Source: CAYVTD01 sp964454445
GTDB taxonomy: Bacteria > Bacteroidota > Ignavibacteria > Kapaibacteriales > UBA2268
Length of the DNA stretch: 32,781 bases
NCBI GenBank assembly: GCA_964454445.1
Contig: CAYVTD010000035.1
Span: forward strand, 1-32,781
Direction of reading: 5' to 3'
Shown: piece by piece, positions 18,101 through 25,901 of the stretch
Position numbering within the stretch: position 1 is the first letter of the stretch
How the letters are laid out: each line of letters starts with the position of its first letter
Position numbers and translations under genes: made by a program
The notes under the pieces: model-generated
What the model was told of the DNA's origin: nothing
The model's database searches: none
The model's input: the letters and a program-made list of their open reading frames with translations, nothing else

Positions 18101-18288
18101 TACGTCCAGTGCTTATGACCGCTTTTATAACAATTTTCAGTCTGACGCCTGTGATTCTTGCAACAGGAGTTGGCTCTGAAGTTCAAAAACCTCTTGCTGT
18201 TGTAGTTGTCGGCGGGTTAATTACTTCAACTTTATTAACTTTGCTGATAATCCCCTCGATTTATAGCTGGTTTGAGAAAAAAGAATAA
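15199..18288 (+). CDS. Heavy-metal RND efflux pump (CusA/CzcA family)
   Basis: This 1029-residue inner-membrane pump is the usual length for the heavy-metal RND (HME) family. The N-terminal helix is followed by SIDAFPDVTNIQVEI, the first porter domain with RNVTYPIEMAMRGIPDL, a block of membrane helices, the second porter domain (LGTEFIPIMDEGAF) and the last helices. The proton-relay segment reads GMKFDASIIQVEN with Asp412 and, seven residues on, a Glu. The upstream Asp found in CzcA-type Zn/Co/Cd pumps is replaced by Ser (VISTGMKFD). That leaves only the Asp that CusA also has, a weak hint towards Cu/Ag but not proof. It uses proton flow to drive metal ions through the adaptor and TolC-like channel encoded upstream. 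Confidence 0.92.
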   Translation: MLEKLIALTLTRKGMIVFISLLIVVFGIYSAFNISIDAFPDVTNIQVEIISHADGLSAMEIERNVTYPIEMAMRGIPDLVQMRSVTKFGLSIVTLVFKDNVDVYFARQLVFERLGEAKESVPKGVEITMGPIATVMGEIYQYTLEGKIPKDSLEKINYLTDLRTIQEWVITPQLKNVPGVNEINSFGGYFKQYQVIVSPGKLLKYNISADEVYAAISNNNQNVGGNILERNSEQYIIRSVGLIRSINDIENIVLKSYDGIPVYIRDVAQVKIGEAVRMGAALKSGPEETVGGIVMMLKGENSREVVRQVKEKVKEINESNMLPNSLKIVPYYDRTHIVNDSIFTIIRALFEGSILVLIVTFILLRSFRGSAVILIALPVSLLLTFIFMKLLGISANLMSIGGLVISTGMKFDASIIQVENVQRLLNEGKSKASRFSLILKAILDVRKPSIYGELIIAITFIPILALEGIEGKMFAPLAITVGLAIIASLLMSIFIIPQLCSIFLKPQAEKESPVMKFFSKKYLPLLRYSIKRKYVVLFTALVALITSLFLFTRLGTEFIPIMDEGAFDMDIALLPGVSLAKSIEIQKMAISKLEKFDELDEVIGRIGQTGVALDTRGVDKTGYVGVLKPKSQWKRKVSREELNNEMREALEPIPGIAFGFSQPIQCRIDEIVAGTKAQLILKLFGDNIPILVQKTDEIAKILSGIRGGTDLITEKVAGQPYLTISIDRNKIARYGLNISDVQNIIEIAVAGKPASKFYEENRSFDIVVRIPEENRNSIETIGNIFVPTKTGSNIPLAEIADIKMVEGPVQISRQDGVRRIGIEMNVSGRDIGSFVKEAKEKIKKNVKLPAGYYISWGGQFENQQRAMTKLMVIAPIALGLIILLLFVTFHSIRLTLLVISNLPFALIGGIIALYISGLYLSVPASVGFIVLFGVAVLNGLVLVSHIKQLREEGIPLGEAIEKGSMDRLRPVLMTAFITIFSLTPVILATGVGSEVQKPLAVVVVGGLITSTLLTLLIIPSIYSWFEKKE

Positions 18289-18449
18289 GAATTGTTTTAC
18301 GATTGTAAAATATATTTATAATATTTTTGTTTATTTTGAATAAAGAGTTGAAATTTAAAATAATTATCAGTTAAAAACATACTTTTATTATGCTAAAATA
18401 TATTTCAGCTAAAAAAGTAATTTTAAAAACATTAATAAGGAATTATGCT

Positions 18450-18893
18450 ATGCACAATAGAAGAAAACCGATAAAAGAATTAGATCCAAAGGCTTACGAG
18501 CCGATGATAGCTTTGGAAGCCTATAACAAAACTTGCACGATAAACCCGCTATTGAAAGAATTGATAAAAATGCGGGCATCGCAAATAAACGGTTGTGCAT
18601 ATTGCTTGGATATGCACTCAGAAGATGCCTTGAAATTGGGAGAAAGCCCAAGGAGGATTTTTGCCCTTTCAGTTTGGCACGAATCACACTTGTTTTCTGA
18701 GGAAGAAAGGGCAATTTTGCAATTGACAGAAGAGGTAACTTTAATACACGAAAAAGGTGTAAGCGACGAGACATATCAAAAGGTTGTTCAATTATTTGGC
18801 GAAAAAACGACCGCTCAGATTATTATGCTTATAGTTACAATTAATTCTTGGAATAGAATTAATGTTTCGACACAGAACATTTATAAAGAGTGA
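18450..18893 (+). CDS. AhpD-like carboxymuconolactone decarboxylase family protein
   Basis: I take the ATG at 18450 as the start, with AAGGA at 18437-18441 as Shine-Dalgarno. The longer frame from 18390 adds 20 residues without family character. The 147-residue product carries the AhpD core motif MRASQINGCAYCLDMH with Cys49, Cys52 and His56 and the upstream Glu37. This is the redox-active CxxC that in AhpD supplies electrons to peroxiredoxin AhpC. No AhpC or redox partner lies in the window, so its partner is unknown. Stand-alone members of this family are common and often serve in peroxide or organic-hydroperoxide detoxification. It follows the RND operon by about 160 bases and probably has its own promoter. 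Confidence 0.88.
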   Translation: MHNRRKPIKELDPKAYEPMIALEAYNKTCTINPLLKELIKMRASQINGCAYCLDMHSEDALKLGESPRRIFALSVWHESHLFSEEERAILQLTEEVTLIHEKGVSDETYQKVVQLFGEKTTAQIIMLIVTINSWNRINVSTQNIYKE

Positions 18894-18904
18894 GGGAAGT
18901 ATCC

Positions 18905-19034
18905 GGGCTGTCTCTAAAGTAGTATTTTTTCAAACAGACAGGGATGTCTATTCTACTAAATTTTAATATTTTAAGTAGATTAGGCATCCTTGCCTGACAA
19001 ATTGCTTGGAAATAAATACCTTTTGAGATAGCCT
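18905..19034. repeat. 130-bp imperfect palindrome with terminal inverted repeats (MITE-like)
   Basis: The left end GGGCTGTCTCTAAAG (18905-18919) is matched by the inverse of the right end, AGGCTATCTCAAAAG on the minus strand (19034-19020), with three mismatches. Further in, TGTCTATTCTACT pairs with the inverse of AGTAGATTAGGCA. Two small hairpins sit symmetrically: AGACA-GGGA-TGTCT (18936-18949) and AGGCA-TCCT-TGCCT (18982-18995). The centre, around TTTTAATATTTT, is itself palindromic. The GGGCTGTCTC-type end resembles the terminal repeats of several insertion sequence families, so the element may be a non-autonomous miniature transposon. It ends exactly at the ABC-F stop codon, between convergent genes, and could also act as a two-way terminator. 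No clear target duplication is seen. Confidence 0.65.
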
Positions 19035-20975
19035 TTACTCATCAAATTCATTTAGTTTATCTCCTAACTCTGCCCATTCGTTTAACTTTTCGTCGAGTAT
19101 AGAGCGGATCTTGTTGTATTCGGCTTCTTCGCGGCGTGATTTCTCGATATCGGAGTAAAAATCGGACGAAGAAAAGAGTTCATCATATTTTTGGATTTTG
19201 TTTTCGAGCGATTCAATTTCTTTTTCGCAAACAGAGATATCTTTTTTTATTCGCGACAGCTTGCGGTCAATTTCTTTTTTTTGCTCACGATGCTTTATTG
19301 CTTTGCTTGCTCGCTTATTCTTGTCCTTGTCGTTGCTTTTCTCGGTAGCTTCGAGTATCGAAAGGTCTTCGATGCGTTTTTTCTCAAGAAATTCATATAT
19401 ACCACCTGGATATTCCTCGATTTTCCCTCCGGCAAAATAAACAGTTTTTTCTGTTAATCCATCGAGGAAATCGCGGTCGTGTGATACAAGAATTAAAGCA
19501 CCATCGTATTTCATCAAGGCATTTTTCAACACATCTTTAGCAGCCATGTCAAGGTGGTTTGTCGGTTCGTCGAGTATTAAAAGATTAATAGGGTCGAGCA
19601 GTAGCCTAGCAAGAGCAAGTCGCGATTTTTCGCCTCCTGATAACACTTTCACTTTTTTGTAAACCGATTCGCCACTAAATAAAAAAGCACCTAATAAGTT
19701 TCGCACCTGTGTCCGCATTTCGCCTGTTGCGGCGGTGTCAATAACATCAAAAACAGTGCTATCGCTGTCGAGAAGCTCTGCCTGATGCTGAGCAAAAAAA
19801 CCGGTTGCCACATTGAAACCAATTTTCATTTCGCCGTCATAGCTCTCTGTACCGGCAAGTATTTTGGAAAGAGTCGTTTTGCCTTCGCCGTTTTTGCCGA
19901 CGAAAGAGACCTTTTCGCCTCTTTCAATTACGAAATCAACACCACTAAATACTAGTTTATCACCATATCTCTTGGCAAGATTCTTCGTCTCTGCTACAAT
20001 AACTCCTGAACGTGGCGCTGGAGGAAATTGCAATCTAATCGCAGAACGATCTTCTTCTTCGATTTCGATTTTATCCATTTTTTCGAGTTGTTTCACTCTT
20101 GATTGCACCCGGGAAGCAAGCGTAGCCTTTGAGCGGAACCGTTCGATAAAGCGTTCTGTTTCTGCTATTTGTTTTTGTTGTGTTTTATATGAAGCTAATT
20201 GTTGACGGCGAAGGTCTTCCCTTTGCAAAACAAATTGCGAATAGGGCAGCTTGAAATCGTAAATTTTACCCAGTGAAATCTCGATGGTTCGATTTGTGAG
20301 ATTATCCAAGAATTTTCTATCGTGAGAGACAAGAATAACAGCGCCCTCGTAATTTTTTAAAAACCCTTCAAGCCATTGAATTGATTCTATATCAAGGTGG
20401 TTTGTCGGCTCGTCGAGGAGGATGCAATCGGGTCTTCTTAATAAAATTTTTGCAAGTTCGATGCGCATTTTCCAGCCGCCGCTAAAAGTATCGACTTTGC
20501 GATACATATCGTTTTGATCAAAGCCAAGCCCGCGTAAAATTTTCATAATTTCGGATTCGATTGAATGCCCTCCCAGCACTTTATAATGGTCGTTGGCAAT
20601 GCTTAATTTATGCATCAAATCCTCATATTCTGCTGATTTATAATCTGTTCTTTCTGAGATTTGCTTTGTTAAATTGCGGATAGTTTCGTCGAGGTTCAAT
20701 AACTCCTCTTTGGCAGTGGCGGCTTCGTCGAAAACAGTTTTAGATGATTTCACAATTCCCTCTTGGGGGAGATAACCGATTGTATAATTATTTGGTTTGG
20801 AGACAATGCCTTCCTCAGCGCCTTCTTCTCCGGTTATTATTTTTAAAAGAGTGGACTTGCCCGAGCCATTTCTGCCAATAAGCCCGATTTTATCACCTTT
20901 ATTAACAGTAAACGAAACGCCATCAAAAAGATAGCGTCCCGCAAAATGTATTGAAATATTAGAAACTATTATCAT
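19035..20975 (-). CDS. ABC-F family ATPase (YdiF/Uup-like)
   Basis: This is a 646-residue soluble protein with two ABC domains and no membrane segment, as in ribosome-acting ABC-F translation factors. Domain 1 has GRNGSGKST (about 34-42), FSGGWKMRIELAK and CILLDEPTNHLD. Domain 2 has GKNGEGKTT, LSGGEKSRLALAR and LLILDEPTNHLD. Between them lies a charged helical linker, about residues 235-310, that in this family reaches the peptidyl-transferase site. A C-terminal Lys/Glu-rich coiled coil of about 100 residues (ABC_tran_CTD) follows. Both ATP sites look intact. The likely role is rescue or tuning of stalled ribosomes; some relatives give antibiotic resistance, which the sequence cannot decide. 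It stands alone on the minus strand. Confidence 0.92.
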   Translation of the reverse strand: MIIVSNISIHFAGRYLFDGVSFTVNKGDKIGLIGRNGSGKSTLLKIITGEEGAEEGIVSKPNNYTIGYLPQEGIVKSSKTVFDEAATAKEELLNLDETIRNLTKQISERTDYKSAEYEDLMHKLSIANDHYKVLGGHSIESEIMKILRGLGFDQNDMYRKVDTFSGGWKMRIELAKILLRRPDCILLDEPTNHLDIESIQWLEGFLKNYEGAVILVSHDRKFLDNLTNRTIEISLGKIYDFKLPYSQFVLQREDLRRQQLASYKTQQKQIAETERFIERFRSKATLASRVQSRVKQLEKMDKIEIEEEDRSAIRLQFPPAPRSGVIVAETKNLAKRYGDKLVFSGVDFVIERGEKVSFVGKNGEGKTTLSKILAGTESYDGEMKIGFNVATGFFAQHQAELLDSDSTVFDVIDTAATGEMRTQVRNLLGAFLFSGESVYKKVKVLSGGEKSRLALARLLLDPINLLILDEPTNHLDMAAKDVLKNALMKYDGALILVSHDRDFLDGLTEKTVYFAGGKIEEYPGGIYEFLEKKRIEDLSILEATEKSNDKDKNKRASKAIKHREQKKEIDRKLSRIKKDISVCEKEIESLENKIQKYDELFSSSDFYSDIEKSRREEAEYNKIRSILDEKLNEWAELGDKLNEFDE

Positions 20976-21115
20976 ATTATACCATTTATACCATTTCTAT
21001 TCTTTTTTAATTTATATGGGTATTGATATTACAAAATTAGCCATTTTAAACCTCATTTCATCATGAAATTTTTTCAAATACTAAATGGAGTTGCTCGCTG
21101 CTAAAAATAACTAAA

Positions 21116-22732
21116 TTATTTATCCAGCAATTCCCATCTTACATTCTTGGAGTCTTTTCTGAAATAAAATTCATAGCCGTCGATTTCTTTTTTCACATAA
21201 AACTCGTCGAGAAGCGGGCGTGCATCTTCAGGATGTAGCCAAAGTGAAGTAATAGCGTCTGGCTTAAACCTGCCGATGGAATAATTGTAATCCCATTTGT
21301 TGTGTCCAGGATTGAAAGCATAATACTTAGATTTTCCTTCAGGTAACTTCACATCTAAAGAAGCAATATACTTATCGTTTTTTCCAAGTAAATCTATGGC
21401 TCTTAATTCGCTAATATAAGGCGAACCGCCAGCAGTCGGAGTAGCAAAAGTGGCGTCATTGTTCAAGTATTTTTTCATCAGGAGTCCTGTTTCAAATTGC
21501 TTTTTGTTGAATTCCATTGTAAAGGGCTTGCCGATTAACAGCATAGCCGCTAGATCTTCACGGCTTTTCAATGTATTTAAACTTGTAATAAGCAACAAAA
21601 AAGTCGCTAAATAAGCAAAATTCCTATAAAAAGCCAGTCGCTTGGCGCTAATATTCAAGTCCTTAAAAAAACTTTGAACAGCAAGCGTAAAAGTAAGCGA
21701 AATCAAGATGAAAAAGCCGGGCAAAACAACGACAGTAAACCGGTTAGCACCTCCGCGAAATTCCCAGGCGTCTCCTCCCGTATAAGCACTATAAAGGAGT
21801 TGTAAGAGAAAGACAAGAACGATGAAAATAAGTGTTTTTTCACGTTTGAAAAAGGCATAAACGATTGGAATCAGAAAAATGCCAGGGTTCATATAAACTA
21901 TAAATTTTATTACAGAAATTAATCCGCGTGAAAAACGATAGATAAATGGAATCCCAGTCATTTTTAAATAATAAGTATTTGGTAATATATCTCCATAATA
22001 AATTAATCGTAAAATAGATAATGGCACAATGCTTATAAAAAGGATAATTGTTATTGTCATCAACGTTTCAAAGCGATTTCGACTAGTAATAATGCAAAAA
22101 GCAGAGAAAGCCGCAAAAATCAGAACCATATCAAGCCGTATCATAGTGGCTATACCAAGCCAAAGAAGATGCCAAGAGGAAGAATCTTCTTCAAGATAAT
22201 GCTTTAAAGTAAGCCAAAGAGCCGCACTTATTAAGGGCAAGAGTACACAAATCTCCATACCAAGCAGTGACCAGGTTAAAATCGGCTGATATAAGATATT
22301 TAGCCCGACAGAAAAAGCCATTACAGCATTTGAGCCGCCTGAAAGCAAATCGCTAATCTTTCTAACAAAAAACAAATGGAAAAGCAGAAAAAACGCTGAG
22401 AAGGCTTGAATAAACAAAGAAGTTTTTGACAAAGGAATTCCGAGCAAATGAGGGATAGTCATAAAGATTGTCCAAAGTGGGTTAGTGTAACCCTCGATGG
22501 GTTCGGAGCCAAGATTCCACAATGGTCCATAACCTTCAGCAAAATTCTTGGCATAACGCATGGATATCATTGCATCGTCGAATAAGGAATAATAACGGGT
22601 GCCGTCGATGATAAAACTCGATTGATAGATATAAATTTCAGCATATAAGCAGTAAAAAACGGCGAGAAAGATGAAAATGCCTTTTGATGATGTTTTTATT
22701 TCTTTTATCACATTATTATATAAAATTTTCAA
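21116..22732 (-). CDS. GT-C-type membrane glycosyltransferase (ZomB/AftB-like)
   Basis: This 538-residue integral membrane protein has about ten to twelve hydrophobic helices. After the first helix comes the family hallmark SLFDDAMISMRYAKN (Asp52, Asp53) followed by EGYTNPLW. This pattern is shared by GT-C glycosyltransferases of the AftB/ZomB kind, in which the Asp pair in the first extracytoplasmic loop binds the lipid-linked sugar donor. The C-terminal 130 residues are soluble and include the conserved-looking DLLGKND and PGHNKWDY. The acceptor is unknown: it could be a cell-surface glycan, lipid or protein. It is a single gene on the minus strand, divergent from the RsbW-like gene. Confidence 0.78.
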   Translation of the reverse strand: MKILYNNVIKEIKTSSKGIFIFLAVFYCLYAEIYIYQSSFIIDGTRYYSLFDDAMISMRYAKNFAEGYGPLWNLGSEPIEGYTNPLWTIFMTIPHLLGIPLSKTSLFIQAFSAFFLLFHLFFVRKISDLLSGGSNAVMAFSVGLNILYQPILTWSLLGMEICVLLPLISAALWLTLKHYLEEDSSSWHLLWLGIATMIRLDMVLIFAAFSAFCIITSRNRFETLMTITIILFISIVPLSILRLIYYGDILPNTYYLKMTGIPFIYRFSRGLISVIKFIVYMNPGIFLIPIVYAFFKREKTLIFIVLVFLLQLLYSAYTGGDAWEFRGGANRFTVVVLPGFFILISLTFTLAVQSFFKDLNISAKRLAFYRNFAYLATFLLLITSLNTLKSREDLAAMLLIGKPFTMEFNKKQFETGLLMKKYLNNDATFATPTAGGSPYISELRAIDLLGKNDKYIASLDVKLPEGKSKYYAFNPGHNKWDYNYSIGRFKPDAITSLWLHPEDARPLLDEFYVKKEIDGYEFYFRKDSKNVRWELLDK

Positions 22733-22807
22733 AATTCATAAATTTATTTTTCCAAGATAACTTATATTGTTATTTTTGAAAAATGTTTTTATTAAAATAA
22801 TAAAAAT

Positions 22808-23227
22808 ATGGAAAATATTTTATCAATAACCATAAAAAACCATATAAGTGAAATAAATACGCTTAACGAGGTATTAACCAGACTTGCTGCAATCGATGAG
22901 TCTATTGGAAAGAGTGTTTTTAAGTTAAATCTGGCATTAGAAGAAATTGTTACAAACATAATAAGTTATGGTTATCCGGATAAAGTTGATGGTTTAATAA
23001 ATATTAGTTTTTCAAAAAAAAATGATAAATTGACAATATGTATCGAAGACGAAGCCGTAGCTTTTAATCCATTAGAGCAAGAGCCACCGGATACGAATTT
23101 GCCTGCTGAAGAACGAAAAATTGGCGGCTTGGGTATTCATTTTGTAATGAAATTAATGGACAAAGTCGATTATGCAAGAATAAATGGGAAAAATATTTTG
23201 ACATTAACAAAATTTTTAACAAATTAA
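22808..23227 (+). CDS. Anti-sigma-factor-type serine kinase (RsbW/SpoIIAB-like)
   Basis: This 139-residue GHKL ATPase of the HATPase_c_2 group has an N-box LALEEIVTNIISYGYPD (Glu46, Asn50). The G1 region IEDEAVAFNPLE has Asp81 followed by Glu-Ala where Asp-x-Gly is usual, and the lid segment is KIGGLGIHFV (Gly106 to Gly109). Members phosphorylate a STAS-domain antagonist or bind a sigma factor. The STAS partner is encoded 13 bases downstream. The G1 glycine to alanine change is notable but occurs in some family members, so loss of activity cannot be claimed. No sigma factor or PP2C phosphatase lies in the window. Confidence 0.88.
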   Translation: MENILSITIKNHISEINTLNEVLTRLAAIDESIGKSVFKLNLALEEIVTNIISYGYPDKVDGLINISFSKKNDKLTICIEDEAVAFNPLEQEPPDTNLPAEERKIGGLGIHFVMKLMDKVDYARINGKNILTLTKFLTN

Positions 23228-23240
23228 TGAGTTTATAAAT

Positions 23241-23576
23241 ATGCAATTGAAAGAAACAAAAGAGCAAGGTTGCTTAATTATTGAAATAGCCGGTCGGCTC
23301 GACGTAACTAACTCGGGAATAATCGAAAAGAAATTTAATGATGTTGTCGAAGCAGGAGAGAAAAAAATTATTATCGATTGCAGAAATCTCGAATACATAA
23401 GCAGCTCGGGCTTGCGTGCATTTTTATTACTTGTCAAAAAGGTGAAAACCATTGATGGCATTTTGTTTCTGACGGATTTGCAGCCGGATATCAAAGAAGT
23501 GTTCGACATATCGGGCTTTTCGTCAATATTTAATATAGTCAATAGCAAACAAGACGCGATAAATGGAATGGCTTAG
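23241..23576 (+). CDS. STAS-domain anti-anti-sigma factor (RsbV/SpoIIAA-like)
   Basis: This 111-residue protein consists of a single STAS domain: EIAGRLDVTNS at the start of the fold, then IIIDCRNLEYISSSGLRAF. In the SSGL motif, Ser55 aligns with the serine that RsbW/SpoIIAB kinases phosphorylate. Together with the kinase gene just upstream it forms a two-gene partner-switching module, probably in one transcript. The unphosphorylated protein would bind the kinase and free a sigma factor or other output that lies elsewhere. Confidence 0.92.
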   Translation: MQLKETKEQGCLIIEIAGRLDVTNSGIIEKKFNDVVEAGEKKIIIDCRNLEYISSSGLRAFLLLVKKVKTIDGILFLTDLQPDIKEVFDISGFSSIFNIVNSKQDAINGMA

Positions 23577-23651
23577 TTGTTCGTCTTACAATAATTGGAT
23601 TTTTTAAATTATTGATATATAAATTATTTTAATAATTCACAGGAGTAAATT

Positions 23652-25175
23652 GTGAAAAAGTATTTTCTTCTTTTTGTGCTATTAATCGCAGGCACAGTAT
23701 TGTTTCAAGGATTTCAGTGCGCTTCGACAGAAATGACAACGGCTAAAGTTGCTCTTCAGAATAAAGATTACCAAAAAGCAGAGCAGTTTTTGCAAAAAGA
23801 GCTTGCTAAAAACGATATCAACGAGGAAGCATGGTTGTTTTTAATTCAAATTCAACTGCAATATTTACATAAGCCAATAGATGCTATCGATAATTTGCAG
23901 AAATGTCAAGGCAAAATCAAAGATCCAGAGTATTTGAAGCGCATACCAACCATGAAATATATGGCTTGGACAACTTGTTATGATATAGCGGTAAAAAGCA
24001 TACAGGAATATATCGATCAACCAGAAGGGGCAAAGGATAAGAAGCTCATTGATAACTCATTAACGCATATCAACAAAGCAATAGAAATTGCTCCCAAACA
24101 AGCAAAATTGTTTTATCTTAAAGGTTTCATTTACGAAAGGGCAGAAAAGAAGCCAGAGGCTATGGGATCATATAAAGAATTTGCAAAACTATATGACGGC
24201 GAGATAAAACTTGCAAAAAAAGGTTTGAAGATAGGTATGAATCGCCAAGATGCCATTAGACATTTAGGGGCGCCTAATTACACAGTTGGCAGAAGATATA
24301 CCCCACAAAACGACTCTTTGATAATCGATCAATTTTTAGTCGATTATAAACGAACTTATGTTTTTTCACGTGAACAGAAGGACAAATCGTTTAGTGTTTT
24401 TGGCTGGAGATTTGATCCTCCAAAGGAATGGACAGCAGAAGAAAAAGAAAATCCTGATGCTATTATTTTAGATCCATTTAACTCGATGACTGATTATTAT
24501 TACAATACTAAACAATATGATGAGGCTCTCGAAAACGTTAAAACTATTATTGAATTTGATCCAGGCAATATCAACGCTAATGCGTATCTTGTTGAACTTT
24601 ATGAGATAAAAGGCGATCCTGAGAGGGCTCTTGAATCTATTTCCTCCCTTGTTACAAAAGAACCAACAAACAAGTTTTACAGGGCTCAATATGGAGATAT
24701 GCTCTACAAACTCGCAAAATATGATGAAGCTATCGTACAATATGAAAAAGCTATGGAGATAGATACAAATTTTTATGATGTTTCGCGAAATCTTGGATCT
24801 ACTTATAAGAATAAAGCTGTTGAGATACAGAGGAAACAGATAGATCGCTCTGAAAATGACCCCAAGTATAAACCACAAAAAGCTGAATACGAACCATTTC
24901 TTGTAAAGTCAGAAAAGGCGTTTCTCACAGCGATTGAGAGCTCTAAATACGCTAATGATTCGGATGTTCTCGCAGAATTGGTTAATATCAACGAAGTTCT
25001 CGAAAAAAAGGAAGAGTTTGCAAAGTATTTAGCAAAGCTCGAAGCAATCGAGTCAATAGTTCCCAAAGAAAAATTAGAGTTATACTATCTAAATTTAATT
25101 AAAATTTACGATAGACACGGCAGGGTTAAGGACAGAGATGCAATACAGGCAAAATTAAAAAGTATTGAGGAATAA
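23652..25175 (+). CDS. TPR-repeat lipoprotein with an embedded BamE-like segment
   Basis: This is a 507-residue secreted protein. The N-terminal signal leads to Cys23 in the sequence FQGFQC, an atypical lipobox, so lipidation is probable rather than sure. Tetratricopeptide repeats occupy about 27-185 (for example ALQNKDYQKAEQFLQKELAK) and again about 280-400 (AKYDEAIVQYEKAMEIDTN). Between them, at about 192-255, sits a non-TPR stretch, KKGLKIGMNRQDAIRHLGAP, followed by a strand-rich part. This looks like the SmpA/OmlA (BamE) fold, whose hallmark is GM then LG-P. The protein may be an outer-membrane assembly or peptidoglycan-linked scaffold. It stands alone between the RsbW/STAS pair and the cyclophilin gene, all on the plus strand. 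Confidence 0.75.
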   Translation: MKKYFLLFVLLIAGTVLFQGFQCASTEMTTAKVALQNKDYQKAEQFLQKELAKNDINEEAWLFLIQIQLQYLHKPIDAIDNLQKCQGKIKDPEYLKRIPTMKYMAWTTCYDIAVKSIQEYIDQPEGAKDKKLIDNSLTHINKAIEIAPKQAKLFYLKGFIYERAEKKPEAMGSYKEFAKLYDGEIKLAKKGLKIGMNRQDAIRHLGAPNYTVGRRYTPQNDSLIIDQFLVDYKRTYVFSREQKDKSFSVFGWRFDPPKEWTAEEKENPDAIILDPFNSMTDYYYNTKQYDEALENVKTIIEFDPGNINANAYLVELYEIKGDPERALESISSLVTKEPTNKFYRAQYGDMLYKLAKYDEAIVQYEKAMEIDTNFYDVSRNLGSTYKNKAVEIQRKQIDRSENDPKYKPQKAEYEPFLVKSEKAFLTAIESSKYANDSDVLAELVNINEVLEKKEEFAKYLAKLEAIESIVPKEKLELYYLNLIKIYDRHGRVKDRDAIQAKLKSIEE

Positions 25176-25187
25176 GTTAAAAAATTG

Positions 25188-25221
25188 ACAATCAAATATA
25201 ATAATTTCAGCATTTGATTGT
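25188..25221 (+). terminator. Stem-loop between the TPR and cyclophilin genes
   Basis: ACAATCAAAT (25188-25197) pairs perfectly with ATTTGATTGT (25212-25221) across a 14-base loop. It lies 12 bases after the TPR stop. The stem is AT-rich and no T-run follows directly, so it may be a weak terminator or an mRNA-end stabiliser. Confidence 0.4.
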
Positions 25222-25263
25222 TATAGAGAAAAAATTTGTTTTTAATTTATTTTGGGGTTTATT

Positions 25264-25893
25264 ATGAAAAAATATGTAAGTATGCTTGCAATAGCATTAT
25301 TTTCGGTAACAATGGTTTTTTGCTCGTCAAACAGCAAGAATTCGGAAGGAGAAACAAAAGCAATGGCTCAAACTGAGAAACAAACAACAGTCAAACCAAG
25401 ATATGAAATAACAGTTACCCACGGTGGTCGGCCCTTAGGCAAGATTATTATTGAGACCTTTCCAGATGTAGCACCCAAAATGTGCAGAAATTTCGATTCA
25501 CTTGTAACAAGTGGTTTTTATGATGGTTGTGCTTTCCACCGTGTCATCCCTAAATTTATGATTCAAGGTGGCGACCCGAACTCGAAAAACAAGCCAAAAG
25601 AAACCTGGGGAATGGGCGATCCTTCACAAACAAACGTTCAAGCAGAGTTTAGTGATAAATCACATAAAAGAGGCATTCTTTCGACTGCCCGGCGGGGCGA
25701 TGATGTAAATAGTGGTACATCTCAATTTTTTATTATGGTCAATGACTCTCCATTTCTTGATAGGCAATATACAGTGTTTGGTCAAGTTTTAGAGGGTATG
25801 GACATTGCCGATAAAATTGTCGCTGTGCCTCGAGATGCCCGCGATAATCCGGACGAGAAAGTGGAAATGAAGATTAAGAAGATAGATAATTAA
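25264..25893 (+). CDS. Lipoprotein peptidyl-prolyl cis-trans isomerase (cyclophilin)
   Basis: I take the ATG at 25264 as the start; the upstream TTG at 25252 adds only four residues before the signal peptide. The 209-residue product has a signal ending in MVFCSS (lipobox Cys), a short Ser/Lys-rich linker and then one bacterial cyclophilin domain. The motifs are YDGCAFHRVIPKFMIQGGDP (catalytic His-Arg and Gln), GTSQFFIMVNDSPFLDRQYTVFG and a terminal Lys-rich strand. It should assist folding of exported proteins at the envelope by isomerising X-Pro bonds. It is followed directly by the tandem hairpin array at 25902. Confidence 0.92.
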   Translation: MKKYVSMLAIALFSVTMVFCSSNSKNSEGETKAMAQTEKQTTVKPRYEITVTHGGRPLGKIIIETFPDVAPKMCRNFDSLVTSGFYDGCAFHRVIPKFMIQGGDPNSKNKPKETWGMGDPSQTNVQAEFSDKSHKRGILSTARRGDDVNSGTSQFFIMVNDSPFLDRQYTVFGQVLEGMDIADKIVAVPRDARDNPDEKVEMKIKKIDN

Positions 25894-25901
25894 TCCCCCC
25901 C

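Noticed and set aside
18296..18312. TTTTAC/GTAAAA stem after the RND pump gene as a terminator.
   Set aside because: It is short and entirely AT-rich apart from one pair, with no clean T-run directly after it; not separable from background.
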